A program made the position numbers and the translations under genes. The notes under the pieces are model-generated. The model saw only the letters and a program-made list of their open reading frames with translations. It had not been told where the DNA came from and made no database searches. Source: JASHPR01 sp963778075 (lineage in GTDB: Bacteria > Actinomycetota > Actinomycetes > Streptosporangiales > Streptosporangiaceae). Taken from it: DNA of 64,000 nt. The stretch spans positions 372,001 through 436,000 of the forward strand of contig CAVZTJ010000016.1 in NCBI GenBank assembly GCA_963778075.1, given 5' to 3'. Positions 16,600 to 24,277 of the stretch are shown one piece after another. Each line of letters starts with the position of its first letter. The first letter of the stretch is position 1.

Positions 16600-17591
16600 C
16601 GCCGGTGCAGCAGCCGCCGCCACAGCGCCCGCCACCAGTCACCGTAGGAGGGCCGGGCGGCGACGGAGCCGCTGCCGACCTGGCCGCTGACCTTCACCCT
16701 TAGTTCCACCTGGGCCCCGGGTCCCGCCGGCGGGACCACGTTGACGCTGCCGCTGTTCACCGTGAGGTCGCCGGCGTCCACGACGATGCCGGGCCGGGTG
16801 ATGAGCGTCAGGGTGCCGCTGGCGATCCTGGCGTCAATGCGCAGCTCCGGCGCGGCGATGACGGCCCGCCGGAAGTCGAGCCGGACCGCACCACTGGCGA
16901 CCTGGATCTCCATGCGCCTGGGCACGATCCAGGCTCTGTCCCGCTTGGCTGAGCCAGAGCCGCACGTAATCCGGTCGGTGTCCGGAACCTGTGCGGCTTC
17001 TGCGGCGGTCAGGTCCTCGACGACCCGGTCCCGGCCCGCGGGTGCGGGGGCACCGAGCCGTGTGGCCAGGAATGCGGCCTCGACCTCGTAGATCCGCTCC
17101 GGCCGGCTGAGGTCCTTGAGCTGGCGCGTCCCGAGCTCCCGCAGGTCCACGCCCTCGGGCAGCTCATCAGACAGCAGCTCCGCCGCCACCCCGGACACCA
17201 GCACCTGGCCGCCGCTGGCGACCGTCAGCAGCCGCGCGACCCGGTTCACCGCCGGCCCGAAGTAGTCCCCGTCGCGCTCTTCGCAAACCCCGGCGTGCAG
17301 GGCCATCCGCACCACAATCGGCCGGCTGGTCGGCCACGACTGCGCGGCCAGGTCCCGCTGCGCGGCTAGCGCCGAGTCGAGCCCAGCCCGGGCGGCGGAG
17401 AACGCCGCGCAGAACGAATCGCCGACGGTCTTGAAAACGTAGCCGCCGACCTGCTCGATCGCGCCGCGCAGGATCTCGTCGTGGCGCCGCAGCGCGGCCG
17501 CCATGGCATCCCGCTCGGCCTCCCACAGCCGGGTGGAGCCTTCCACGTCCGTGAACAACAGCGTTACGGTGCCCGACGGCAGGCCGCTCAT
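16563..17591 (-). CDS. Class III nucleotidyl cyclase-domain protein with adhesin-like beta tail
   Basis: About 342 residues. The N-terminal 175 form a class III adenylate/guanylate cyclase homology domain: TLLFTDVEGSTRLWE carries the first metal aspartate, G-G-Y-V-F-K-T-V-G-D-S-F the substrate lysine and the second aspartate, and Y-F-G-P-A-V-N-R-V-A-R-L the later catalytic strand. After L-K-D-L-S-R-P-E-R-I-Y-E-V it changes to a repetitive beta-rich tail (V-A-S-G-A-V-R-L, I-A-S-G-T-L-T-L, V-N-S-G-S-V-N-V) like the DUF4097/LiaF-type C-terminal domains found on other actinobacterial proteins. The product, cAMP or cGMP, is undecided. ATG at 17591 is preferred; the frame is open to 17717. Confidence 0.75.
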   Translation of the reverse strand: MSGLPSGTVTLLFTDVEGSTRLWEAERDAMAAALRRHDEILRGAIEQVGGYVFKTVGDSFCAAFSAARAGLDSALAAQRDLAAQSWPTSRPIVVRMALHAGVCEERDGDYFGPAVNRVARLLTVASGGQVLVSGVAAELLSDELPEGVDLRELGTRQLKDLSRPERIYEVEAAFLATRLGAPAPAGRDRVVEDLTAAEAAQVPDTDRITCGSGSAKRDRAWIVPRRMEIQVASGAVRLDFRRAVIAAPELRIDARIASGTLTLITRPGIVVDAGDLTVNSGSVNVVPPAGPGAQVELRVKVSGQVGSGSVAARPSYGDWWRALWRRLLHRRYQSGTGPSPSG

Positions 17592-17713
17592 CGACACCCC
17601 GCGTTCGGGAATAGCGTCACCGCGACCACCTCCAGACCGCCAATCCTCTCGCAGTCTGCCGGATGCCAGCAGCACTCGGGAAGACCCGCGCCCAAGCTCA
17701 GCGAGCGCCGCCC

Positions 17714-18622
17714 TCATTCGCGGGCGCGGAGGCGGCGGAGCATGCGGGGGTCCTGAAAGCCGACGGTCCGGGCGGCGGCTTCGACGGTGGCGCCGTGGCC
17801 GATCAGGTGCTCGGCTCGTTCGAGCCGCAGCAGCTGCTGGTAGCGCAGCGGGGTGAGGCCGGTTGCCTCGGTGAACCTGCGGGTGAGCGTGCGCTCGCTA
17901 ACGCCGCAGGTGCTGGCGATCTCCGCGAGCGGCAGCGGGTCGGCGAACCGGCCCTCGATGTGATCCTGCGCGCGGTGCGCGGTGTCGCTGAGGTGGCTGC
18001 GGTGCCGCAGCATGGCGCTGGCCTGCTGCTCGTCCCCGTTACGGCGGGCGTAGACGACCATCTCGCGGGCGACCCGCGCGGCCGTCGCCGGGCCGTCCCG
18101 CACGGCGATCAGGTACAGGGCAAGGTCGATGCCGCTGGCGATCCCGGCGGAGGTGGCGACCCGGTCGTCGATGACGTAGAGCACATCGCGGACGACCGTC
18201 GCCCGGGGATAGCGCCGGGCGAGCTCGTCCTGGATGGCGTGGTGGGTGGTGCAGCGGCGGCCGTCCAGGAGACCTGCCCGGCCGAGGGCGTCTGCCCCGG
18301 AGCAGACGCTGGCGACGGTGCCGCCGTTCGCGTGATGGGCGGCCAGCGCCTCGAGCGCGGCGCCGGCCAGCGGGCCGGTCCCGGCGATCGCGGGGTTGAC
18401 CCGCCAGCCGGGTACGATGATGAGGTCGTCCGCTGCCAGCGTCGGCCACTGCGTGGCCGCCCGCACGGTGAGGCCCTGCGCGGTGGGGACGTTCTCCTGC
18501 CCGGCGACGTAACCGAGCTCGTAGCCGCGGCCGAGGTCGGCCGCGATGCCGAACGCCTGCGCCGAGCCCGCGAGGTCCAGCAGGTGCAGCCCCGGAACGA
18601 GCAGGAAGACGACCTTGGTCAC
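17714..18622 (-). CDS. GlxA-family transcriptional regulator (DJ-1/PfpI plus AraC HTH)
   Basis: A 302-residue two-domain regulator. Residues 1-180 are a DJ-1/PfpI-like domain with the nucleophile-elbow cysteine in V-A-S-V-C-S-G-A. Residues about 215-300 are an AraC-type double helix-turn-helix with the marker G-V-S-E-R-T-L-T-R-R-F and the C-terminal V-G-F-Q-D-P-R. The start overlaps the stop of the cysteine-hydrolase remnant (ATGA). This arrangement, isochorismatase-type hydrolase followed by GlxA-like regulator, is common. With the hydrolase truncated here, the regulator may be orphaned. Confidence 0.85.
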   Translation of the reverse strand: MTKVVFLLVPGLHLLDLAGSAQAFGIAADLGRGYELGYVAGQENVPTAQGLTVRAATQWPTLAADDLIIVPGWRVNPAIAGTGPLAGAALEALAAHHANGGTVASVCSGADALGRAGLLDGRRCTTHHAIQDELARRYPRATVVRDVLYVIDDRVATSAGIASGIDLALYLIAVRDGPATAARVAREMVVYARRNGDEQQASAMLRHRSHLSDTAHRAQDHIEGRFADPLPLAEIASTCGVSERTLTRRFTEATGLTPLRYQQLLRLERAEHLIGHGATVEAAARTVGFQDPRMLRRLRARE

Positions 18623-18990
18623 GATCTGGTCAGGATAGCTCGCTGCCCCGGCCGGGTGACCTCGGCGATCGTGGCGATGGTCGCGAACCGCCCGGCGAGG
18701 GCGTACTCGGTCCGCTCGATGATCGCGCCGACCGGCAGCGTGCGCGGGTCCGCGAGCACCTGCTCGACCGTCTGGTCTGGTGGGGCGTCCCGATGCGCGA
18801 TCGGGCTGGTCGCGGTCGCCTCGGTGACGAACGTGACCTGGTAGCCCAGGTCGGATGCGACCCGCGCGGTGGTCTCACAGCATTGCTCGGTCCGGATCCC
18901 GCAAACGACGACCTCGGTCACGCCGCGCTGGGTGAGCAGCTGCTGGAGGTTCGTCGTCGTGAAGGCGAGCGGCTGAACGGTACGCTTCGG
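18619..18990 (-). pseudogene. N-terminally truncated isochorismatase-family cysteine hydrolase
   Basis: The last 120 or so codons of a cysteine hydrolase. The catalytic-cysteine region G-I-R-T-E-Q-C-C-E-T-T-A-R is intact, followed by V-T-F-V-T-E-A-T-A-T. Family-like sequence continues upstream of the GTG at 18921 (A-F-T-T-T-N-L-Q-Q-L-L) and then stops near 18990, where the IlvD-like gene begins on the other strand; an in-frame TAG follows at 19003-19005. Full-length relatives have about 190 residues, so the N-terminal catalytic Asp and Lys are missing. It is most likely a deletion remnant. Confidence 0.7.
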
Positions 18991-18993
18991 GGC

Positions 18994-20784
18994 GTGACTG
19001 CGCTAGCCAACGGGACCAGCCCGAACGATGTCGCTGACCAGAGCCCTGACAATCCCGGCCGTGACGTCCAGAAGGTCGGCACGGCCGAGTTCCTGGGCGA
19101 GGACGTCCGGAAGATCCATGACCCGGTATGGGCCGTGCTCGGGAACCTCGGTGACAGCCAGTGCTATCTGGGTGTCCAGGCGAAGGTGGCGGCCGTTCAG
19201 GCCGCGCTGTCGAACCGCGTCGCCAGCGAGGACCTCCCGGTGCGCCTGATCCCGCCAGGCTTCACCCTCGGCGTCTCGGACGGCCAGCTCAACGGCACCG
19301 CCGAGATGCGCTTCTCTCTCATCGGCCGGGAGCTGGTCAACGACGCAACCTCCATGCACCTGGCCGCAGACCGGGTGACGGGCTTGATCGCCGTCGTCGC
19401 GTGCGACAAGCCGCCGGTGGGCACCGTGGCCGCGCTCCTGGAGCACAACGCGCCCTCGGTGGTCATGTCCGACGGCTCGATCAGGCCGGGTATAGATCCT
19501 GCGACAGGTGCACCGATCGACATCATCACCGCGTTTCAGGCGGCCTCAGATCCGGACGAAGAGGTTCGTGCCCGGCTCACCCTGAATGCCTGTCCTGGCC
19601 AGGGCAGCTGCGGGGGCATGTTCACGTACAACACCATGCAGACGTTCATCGCGGTGCTGGGCCTGGAGCCGCTGCACATGGTCTCCCCGGCCTCGGAGGA
19701 CCCCCGCAGGACAGAGGAGTTTCCCGGCCAGCTCGTCGACTGTCTTGTCACGATGGCGGCGCGCGGCATCCGGCCCCGGGACATCGTTACGCCAGCTGCG
19801 CTGCGCAACGCCCTGACCGTCACCATGGCCATGGGCGGCTCGACCAACGTCATGCTGCACAGCGTCGAGATCGCCCGGGCGGCCGGGATCGACCTCTGGG
19901 ATGAAGTGATGACCCAGGCCGAGTTCAACGCGCTGTCGCGGCGTCTGCCCGTGCTCGTCAACATGAGGCCGTTTGGGTCGTACTCGATGGTGGACGTCGA
20001 GACCTCGGGCGGAGTGCCCGCGGTGGTCCGTGAGCTGCTGGCCGACGGCTATCTCGACGCAAACGCGCTCACCTGCACGGGTGAGACGCTCGGGGAGCAG
20101 GTCGGCCGGCTCGCGCCGCCTCTTCCTGATCACCGGGTGATCTACTCGGTGGCCAAGCCGTTCAAGGACACCGGCGGCCTGCGCCTGCTCCGGGGCAATA
20201 TCGCTCCCGGCGGCGGCGCGATTCTGAAGCTGGCCGGTGTCGAGGGCGGGATGTCCAGCGGCGTCTTCACGGGCAACGCCCGGGTCTTCAACGGCGAGCG
20301 GGCACTGATCCGTGCGCTCGACGAACGGCCCGGCGACTTCCGCGACAACGACATGGTGGTCATCCGCTACGAGGGTCCCCGGGGTGCCCCGGGGATGCCC
20401 GAAATGCTGGACCCGACGTCGAAGATCACGACTCTGTGCCGGCAGCAGAACATCACGATCGCCCTCATGACCGATGCGCGATTCTCCGGGGGATCCGTCG
20501 GGCTCGTGATCGGGCACGTCGGCCCCGAGGGCTTCCTCGGCGGGCCCATCGCGCTCGTCGAGGACGGCGACACGATCGTGGTCGACGTCAACACCGACCG
20601 GCTCGAATGCCTCCAGCTCGACGACGCCGAGACGCTCGAACGTCGCTCTGCCGCCTGGCGGGCTGCCGCCGACGCCAACGGGGGCATCCACCCGGACGCG
20701 GTCCCCGTCACGCAACGGGTCCTGAGCAGAATGCGCGCCACCGCGCTCCCCGCCCTCCGCGGCGGCGGCATGGTGCCCAGCTAG
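18994..20784 (+). CDS. IlvD/Edd-family dehydratase (dihydroxy-acid or sugar-acid dehydratase)
   Basis: About 596 residues. The family's iron-sulphur cysteines are present: one in L-G-D-S-Q-C, one in V-A-C-D-K with the adjacent lysine, and one in G-S-C-G-G-M-F. M-G-G-S-T-N-V-M and the C-terminal TDARFSGGSVGLVIGHVGPE with the catalytic serine are also typical. Enzymes of this family remove water from 2,3-dihydroxy acids in branched-chain amino acid synthesis, or from sugar acids. The sequence diverges enough from standard IlvD in the first 120 residues that a sugar-acid role is as likely. GTG at 18994 is the best start but lacks a clear ribosome-binding site, and it lies next to the breakpoint with the truncated hydrolase. 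Confidence 0.8.
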   Translation: MTALANGTSPNDVADQSPDNPGRDVQKVGTAEFLGEDVRKIHDPVWAVLGNLGDSQCYLGVQAKVAAVQAALSNRVASEDLPVRLIPPGFTLGVSDGQLNGTAEMRFSLIGRELVNDATSMHLAADRVTGLIAVVACDKPPVGTVAALLEHNAPSVVMSDGSIRPGIDPATGAPIDIITAFQAASDPDEEVRARLTLNACPGQGSCGGMFTYNTMQTFIAVLGLEPLHMVSPASEDPRRTEEFPGQLVDCLVTMAARGIRPRDIVTPAALRNALTVTMAMGGSTNVMLHSVEIARAAGIDLWDEVMTQAEFNALSRRLPVLVNMRPFGSYSMVDVETSGGVPAVVRELLADGYLDANALTCTGETLGEQVGRLAPPLPDHRVIYSVAKPFKDTGGLRLLRGNIAPGGGAILKLAGVEGGMSSGVFTGNARVFNGERALIRALDERPGDFRDNDMVVIRYEGPRGAPGMPEMLDPTSKITTLCRQQNITIALMTDARFSGGSVGLVIGHVGPEGFLGGPIALVEDGDTIVVDVNTDRLECLQLDDAETLERRSAAWRAAADANGGIHPDAVPVTQRVLSRMRATALPALRGGGMVPS

Positions 20785-20970
20785 CCGGGCTTCTCACTAG
20801 GCCGGGCGGGGCTCGCGGACGCCACTCTGAGCATCACCCGCACGGACCTGGCCGCGCTGACGGCAAAGCCCGCGTTCTGCCCATTCGACAGCGAGCATCT
20901 GGAGGCGGCCACCGTCCCGTTCCCGCCGAGCTCACCGACGAGGGCCGCATCCGCGAGGGCCGGGCCGTTG
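20785..20970 (+). other. Non-coding gap with a possible gene fragment
   Basis: A reading from about 20806 gives A-D-A-T-L-S-I-T-R-T-D-L-A-A-L, which resembles the start of the C-terminal SCP2-like domain of alkyl sulfatases. It has no start and loses resemblance within 25 residues. Another frame runs to a TAG at 20990. It is probably a small remnant; nothing else is seen here. Confidence 0.2.
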
Positions 20971-21192
20971 TCATTCGCTCGGCGCGCTAGAACGATGGAG
21001 CGCCTCGACCAGCCTCCTCGCGTCGTAGAGGCCCAGGTTCGTCAGCTCGCGGACACGCCGTACGGCGCGGACGGCCTGTCCGCGGGCCAGAAGATCCTCT
21101 ACTTGGGCCTTGCCTGCGTCGTCCAAGAGTGAGACCAGCCGTTCACCCACCTTGCGGTCGGCCTCCTGCTGCTTCAAGTTCACATTGCGCAT
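20971..21192 (-). CDS. Small protein resembling the ribosomal L7/L12 C-terminal domain
   Basis: A 73-residue protein from ATG 21192. The C-terminal part, Q-A-V-R-A-V-R-R-V-R-E-L-T-N-L-G-L-Y-D-A-R-R-L-V-E-A-L, follows the helix-turn-helix pattern of the L7/L12 C-terminal domain (a basic helix, then G-L-x-x-A-K/R-x-L-V). Stand-alone single-domain relatives occur in actinobacteria with no known role. The frame is open upstream to 21333, so a longer form is possible. It lies between unrelated genes and shows no operon. Confidence 0.5.
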   Translation of the reverse strand: MRNVNLKQQEADRKVGERLVSLLDDAGKAQVEDLLARGQAVRAVRRVRELTNLGLYDARRLVEALHRSSAPSE

Positions 21193-21407
21193 TGGGCCGC
21201 GCTGCCACCAGGGCCGCAACCATTTGATGTTGTCGGGCACGATCTGGATATTAGGGCAATCCGGACCTTCTGCGCCGACCCGCCGCCCCGGGCGCGCTGC
21301 AAGCTGCCGGCGGAGCCGCCATCGGCATACCACCGGGAAACTATGGTGCTTGGCACCGGCAGCCCTACATCGCCTGACGCGTTAACCTGCTCTGATGCGT
21401 TTCCCCG

Positions 21408-22091
21408 CTATTGGGCGGGTTGGGGAGGGATGTGCGGAGAGCCGTCGCGCATGGGGGGGAAATCGAACGTCGCCGCCGTGGTCGCGCGGGTCAGCTTCGT
21501 GATGTCGGCCTCGGGCAGCACCTCGGTGTCGTCGTCGATGACGACCTCCCAGCGGCAGACCGGAACCCGGCCGGCCGGAACCCGGGGCGGGCGGTGCACC
21601 GCCCGGATCCGCGCCTTCGGGTTCACCGCCTGCGCGGTCACGTCGAACGTGCCGTCCTCGATCGTGTGGCACATGCTGCGAACCGTGCGCTCGCCGAACG
21701 GCTCGACGTCGAGCAGCGCGCCGCAGGAGCGCAGCTGGAAGAAGCCATGGTGCTCGTCGACGACCTCGTACTCGACATCCATGTAGTGCTGGGCGAAGCC
21801 GGGGTCTAGCTGCAGCTGCTTGAAGATCGCTGGGACGCCGTCGCCCTCGATGTTCATGATCTTGCGGATGCGCTCGGTGTAGATCGGGCTCGCACCACGC
21901 CACTCGTCGATCGCCAGGTCCTCGACGGCCTGCGGCCCGTAGCGCAACGCGACCGCCGCGAACACCGATCTGTCGAGTAGCTGCGCGATCAGCGCGTACT
22001 CCCGGACCAGGCGCACCAGTGCCTCCTTGGACAGGTCCTCGTAGCGGAAGTCTGGATCGAAATCGCCCGAGTAGTCCTTGCGCTCAGCCAT
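21408..22091 (-). CDS. Conserved protein of unknown function, divergent from the CYP142 operon
   Basis: A 227-residue soluble protein, not recognised with certainty. Notable parts are D-F-D-P-D-F-R-Y-E-D-L-S-K-E-A-L near the start and a V-R-S-M-C-H-T-I-E-D-G segment near 160. The latter recalls the Cys-His motif of the L-2-amino-thiazoline-4-carboxylic acid hydrolase/DUF6125 group, but this is weak. ATG at 22091 has no Shine-Dalgarno sequence, and the palindrome shared with the TetR start lies 14-34 bases upstream. It probably belongs to the same regulon as the operon starting at 22115. Confidence 0.6.
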   Translation of the reverse strand: MAERKDYSGDFDPDFRYEDLSKEALVRLVREYALIAQLLDRSVFAAVALRYGPQAVEDLAIDEWRGASPIYTERIRKIMNIEGDGVPAIFKQLQLDPGFAQHYMDVEYEVVDEHHGFFQLRSCGALLDVEPFGERTVRSMCHTIEDGTFDVTAQAVNPKARIRAVHRPPRVPAGRVPVCRWEVVIDDDTEVLPEADITKLTRATTAATFDFPPMRDGSPHIPPQPAQ

Positions 22092-22104
22092 ATTCTGAAC
22101 TGTA

Positions 22105-22125
22105 GTCTGGACACATGTCCGGTAC
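22105..22125. promoter_or_regulatory. Second copy of the TetR-start palindrome
   Basis: This 21-base stretch, beginning GTCTGGACACATGTCC, is identical to 11699-11719. It contains GGACA-CA-TGTCC and covers the ATG (22115) of the SDR gene, lying in the 23-base gap between divergent starts at 22091 and 22115. A bound repressor would block both directions. A TAGTCT six bases before the ATG could serve as a -10 box for a leaderless mRNA. Confidence 0.6.
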
Positions 22126-22909
22126 AACGGAGGCGGCGCGGACGGCCGGGCAGCCCGGGCAGCGGCACGACTTCACCGGCAAGGTGGCGATCGTGACCGG
22201 CGCGGCGCAGGGCATTGGTGAGGCCTACGCCCGCGCGCTGGCCGACGCCGGTGCCGCCGTCGTCGTTGCCGACATCGCCGCGGAGGCCGGGCAGGCGGTC
22301 GCGAAGCAGATCTGCTCCGAGGGCGGCCGGGCCGCGTTCGTGCGCACGGACGTCGCAGACCCGGACTCCGCGCAGGCCATGGCCGAGTTCGCGGCCGGTG
22401 AGTTCGGCGGCATCGACTTTCTGGTGAACAACGCGGCGATCTACGGCCAGATGCAGTTCGACCTGCTGCTGTCGGTGGACTGGGACTACTACAAGAAGTT
22501 CCTCGGCGTGAACATGGACGGCGCGCTCGCCTGCACCCGTGCCTGCCACCGCCACATGGTGCGGCGCGGCGGCGGCGCGATCGTGAACCAGTCGTCCACG
22601 GCCGCGTGGGTGTACTCGAGCTTCTACGGGCTGGCGAAGGCCGGGATCAACGCGATGACCCAGCAACTCGCGCACGAGCTCGGCGGCAAGGGGATCCGGG
22701 TGAACGCGATCGCGCCGGGGCCGACCGACACCCAGGCCACCAGGACCGTGGTCGGCGGCATGACGGACCCGATCGTGGCCACGATGGCCATCAAGCGGCT
22801 GGGCCAGCCCGCGGACCTGGTGGGTGCGTGCCTGTTCCTGCTGTCGGACGAGGCGGCCTGGATCACCGGGCAGATCGTCAACGTCGACGGCGGCCAGGTC
22901 TTCCGGTGA
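22115..22909 (+). CDS. Short-chain dehydrogenase/reductase, first gene of the CYP142 operon
   Basis: A 264-residue classical SDR. TGAAQGIG is the cofactor loop (near 29-36), D-I-A-A follows the second strand and suggests NAD(H), N-N-A-A-I is present, and the catalytic residues lie in N-Q-S-S-T and Y-G-L-A-K. Its start codon is embedded in the shared palindrome and no ribosome-binding site precedes it, so the mRNA may be leaderless. The next gene overlaps by 4 bases (GTGA). In this context a hydroxysteroid or 3-hydroxyacyl substrate is plausible but unproven. Confidence 0.82.
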   Translation: MSGTTEAARTAGQPGQRHDFTGKVAIVTGAAQGIGEAYARALADAGAAVVVADIAAEAGQAVAKQICSEGGRAAFVRTDVADPDSAQAMAEFAAGEFGGIDFLVNNAAIYGQMQFDLLLSVDWDYYKKFLGVNMDGALACTRACHRHMVRRGGGAIVNQSSTAAWVYSSFYGLAKAGINAMTQQLAHELGGKGIRVNAIAPGPTDTQATRTVVGGMTDPIVATMAIKRLGQPADLVGACLFLLSDEAAWITGQIVNVDGGQVFR

Positions 22910-23883
22910 GGCCCGATGAAGCGGCGGCCGAGGCTCCGGTGAAGTCTGATGGGGAGCTTGGCGGGAATCCGGTCAAGCGGGATGGGGAGGTGGGCGGGGA
23001 TCCGGCGGTGACCGACAGAGCGCAGGCGGAGCCGGTCGGGTTCATCGGCCTCGGCCAGATCGGCGCGCCGATGGCCGCGCGGCTGACCGGCTGGCCGGGT
23101 GGGCTGATCGTGCACGACGCCAGGCCGGATGCCATGGCGCCGCTGGCTGATGCGGGCGCTAAAGCCGCGGCCAGCGTCGCGGAGGTGGCCGCGGTGGCGG
23201 GGATCGTCTCGGTGATGGTGCGCGACGACGACCAGGTCCGGGACGTGGTGCGGGCGGTGGCGACCTCGACGCCGGCCGCGGCCGGCCTGCCGGTGATCGT
23301 CGCCGTGCACGCCACGATCGGGCCGGACACCGCAGCCGAGCTGGCCGCGGAGGTGGACGGCACCGGCGTCGAGGTGATCGACGCGCCGGTCAGCGGCGGG
23401 TTCATGGGAGCGCAGTCGGGCCGGCTCGCGGTGATGTTCGGCGGATCGCGTGCGGCCTACGAGCGGTGCCGAGAGCCGTTCGGCTGCTGGGCGGACCTGA
23501 TCATGCACATGGGGCCGGTCGGCGCCGGGACCCGGGCCAAGCTGGCCCGCAACCTGCTGCACTTCGCCGCGTTCACGGCCGCCGCCGAGGCGCAGCGGCT
23601 CGCCGAGGCGGCCGGGATCGATCTGCGCAAGCTCGCCAAGGTCGTGCGGCACTCCGACGCCGTCACCGGCGGCCCCGGAATGATCATGCTGCGGCCGACC
23701 ACCGCGCCAATGGACGCGGGCGACCCGCTGCGGGAGATCCTGGAGAACGTGCGGATGCTGGGCGAGAAGGACCTGTCTCTGGCACTCGAGCTGGGTGCGG
23801 AACTCGGCGTGGACCTGCCGATGGCGCGTCTCGCGCTCGGCAGCTTCGCCGCCGGGCTCGGTCTTCCAGGGCCGGCCCGGTGA
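22906..23883 (+). CDS. NAD(P)-dependent beta-hydroxyacid dehydrogenase (3-hydroxyisobutyrate dehydrogenase family)
   Basis: About 325 residues from GTG 22906. The Rossmann motif is V-G-F-I-G-L-G-Q-I-G-A-P-M-A, substrate binding is D-A-P-V-S-G-G-F-M-G-A, and the catalytic lysine is in G-T-R-A-K-L-A-R-N-L. The first 34 residues are an imperfect repeat (P-V-K-S-D-G-E-L-G-G-N, P-V-K-R-D-G-E-V-G-G-D) and are not family sequence. A start at GTG 23008, just before the Rossmann strand and preceded by G-rich sequence, is an equal alternative. Overlaps on both sides place it firmly in the operon. Confidence 0.8.
   Translation: MRPDEAAAEAPVKSDGELGGNPVKRDGEVGGDPAVTDRAQAEPVGFIGLGQIGAPMAARLTGWPGGLIVHDARPDAMAPLADAGAKAAASVAEVAAVAGIVSVMVRDDDQVRDVVRAVATSTPAAAGLPVIVAVHATIGPDTAAELAAEVDGTGVEVIDAPVSGGFMGAQSGRLAVMFGGSRAAYERCREPFGCWADLIMHMGPVGAGTRAKLARNLLHFAAFTAAAEAQRLAEAAGIDLRKLAKVVRHSDAVTGGPGMIMLRPTTAPMDAGDPLREILENVRMLGEKDLSLALELGAELGVDLPMARLALGSFAAGLGLPGPAR
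22936..23001 (+). repeat. Two tandem 33-base units at the 5' end of the hydroxyacid dehydrogenase
   Basis: Units 22936-22968 and 22969-23001 both begin CCGGT.AAG and contain GATGGGGAG; they differ at about six positions. A third start (CCGG) follows at 23002. The length keeps the frame, giving an 11-residue repeat before the Rossmann fold. It may be translated, or it may be spacer if translation starts at 23008. Confidence 0.7.
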
Positions 23884-24266
23884 CCGATGACCGGCGCCAG
23901 CGCGGCCTGGACAAGATGAGCGAGGTCTACGGCTGGGACGTGCAGGACGGGCCCGGCGACTTCTTCGCCGTCACCGTGGACCACCTGTTCGCCGAGATCT
24001 GGAGCCGGCCCGGCCTGTCCATGCGGGACCGCCGGCTGCTGCTGCTCGGCCTGCTGACCGGCCAGGGCCTGCAGGACGTCGCCGACATCCAGATCGGCGC
24101 CGCGCTGCGCACCGGCGAGCTGAGCCCGGACGAGCTGCGCGAGATCGCGATCTTCCTGACCCACTACGCGGGCTGGCCGGCCGGCGCCCGGCTCAGCATG
24201 CAGGTCGAGAAGCTCATCGGCGAGCACGCCAAGGCGCAACGGCGCGAGCAGCGACCAGACGGCTAA
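23880..24266 (+). CDS. Carboxymuconolactone decarboxylase-family protein
   Basis: A 128-residue single-domain CMD/AhpD-like protein. The pattern R-D-R-R-L-L-L-L-G-L-L-T, E-L-R-E-I-A-I-F-L-T-H-Y-A-G-W-P and A-R is that of gamma-carboxymuconolactone decarboxylases. The paired redox cysteines of AhpD are absent, so a peroxidase role is unlikely and a lyase or decarboxylase role is more likely. GTG at 23880 overlaps the preceding stop by 4 bases. Confidence 0.78.
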   Translation: MTDDRRQRGLDKMSEVYGWDVQDGPGDFFAVTVDHLFAEIWSRPGLSMRDRRLLLLGLLTGQGLQDVADIQIGAALRTGELSPDELREIAIFLTHYAGWPAGARLSMQVEKLIGEHAKAQRREQRPDG

Positions 24267-24277
24267 GGGAGCAAGGC

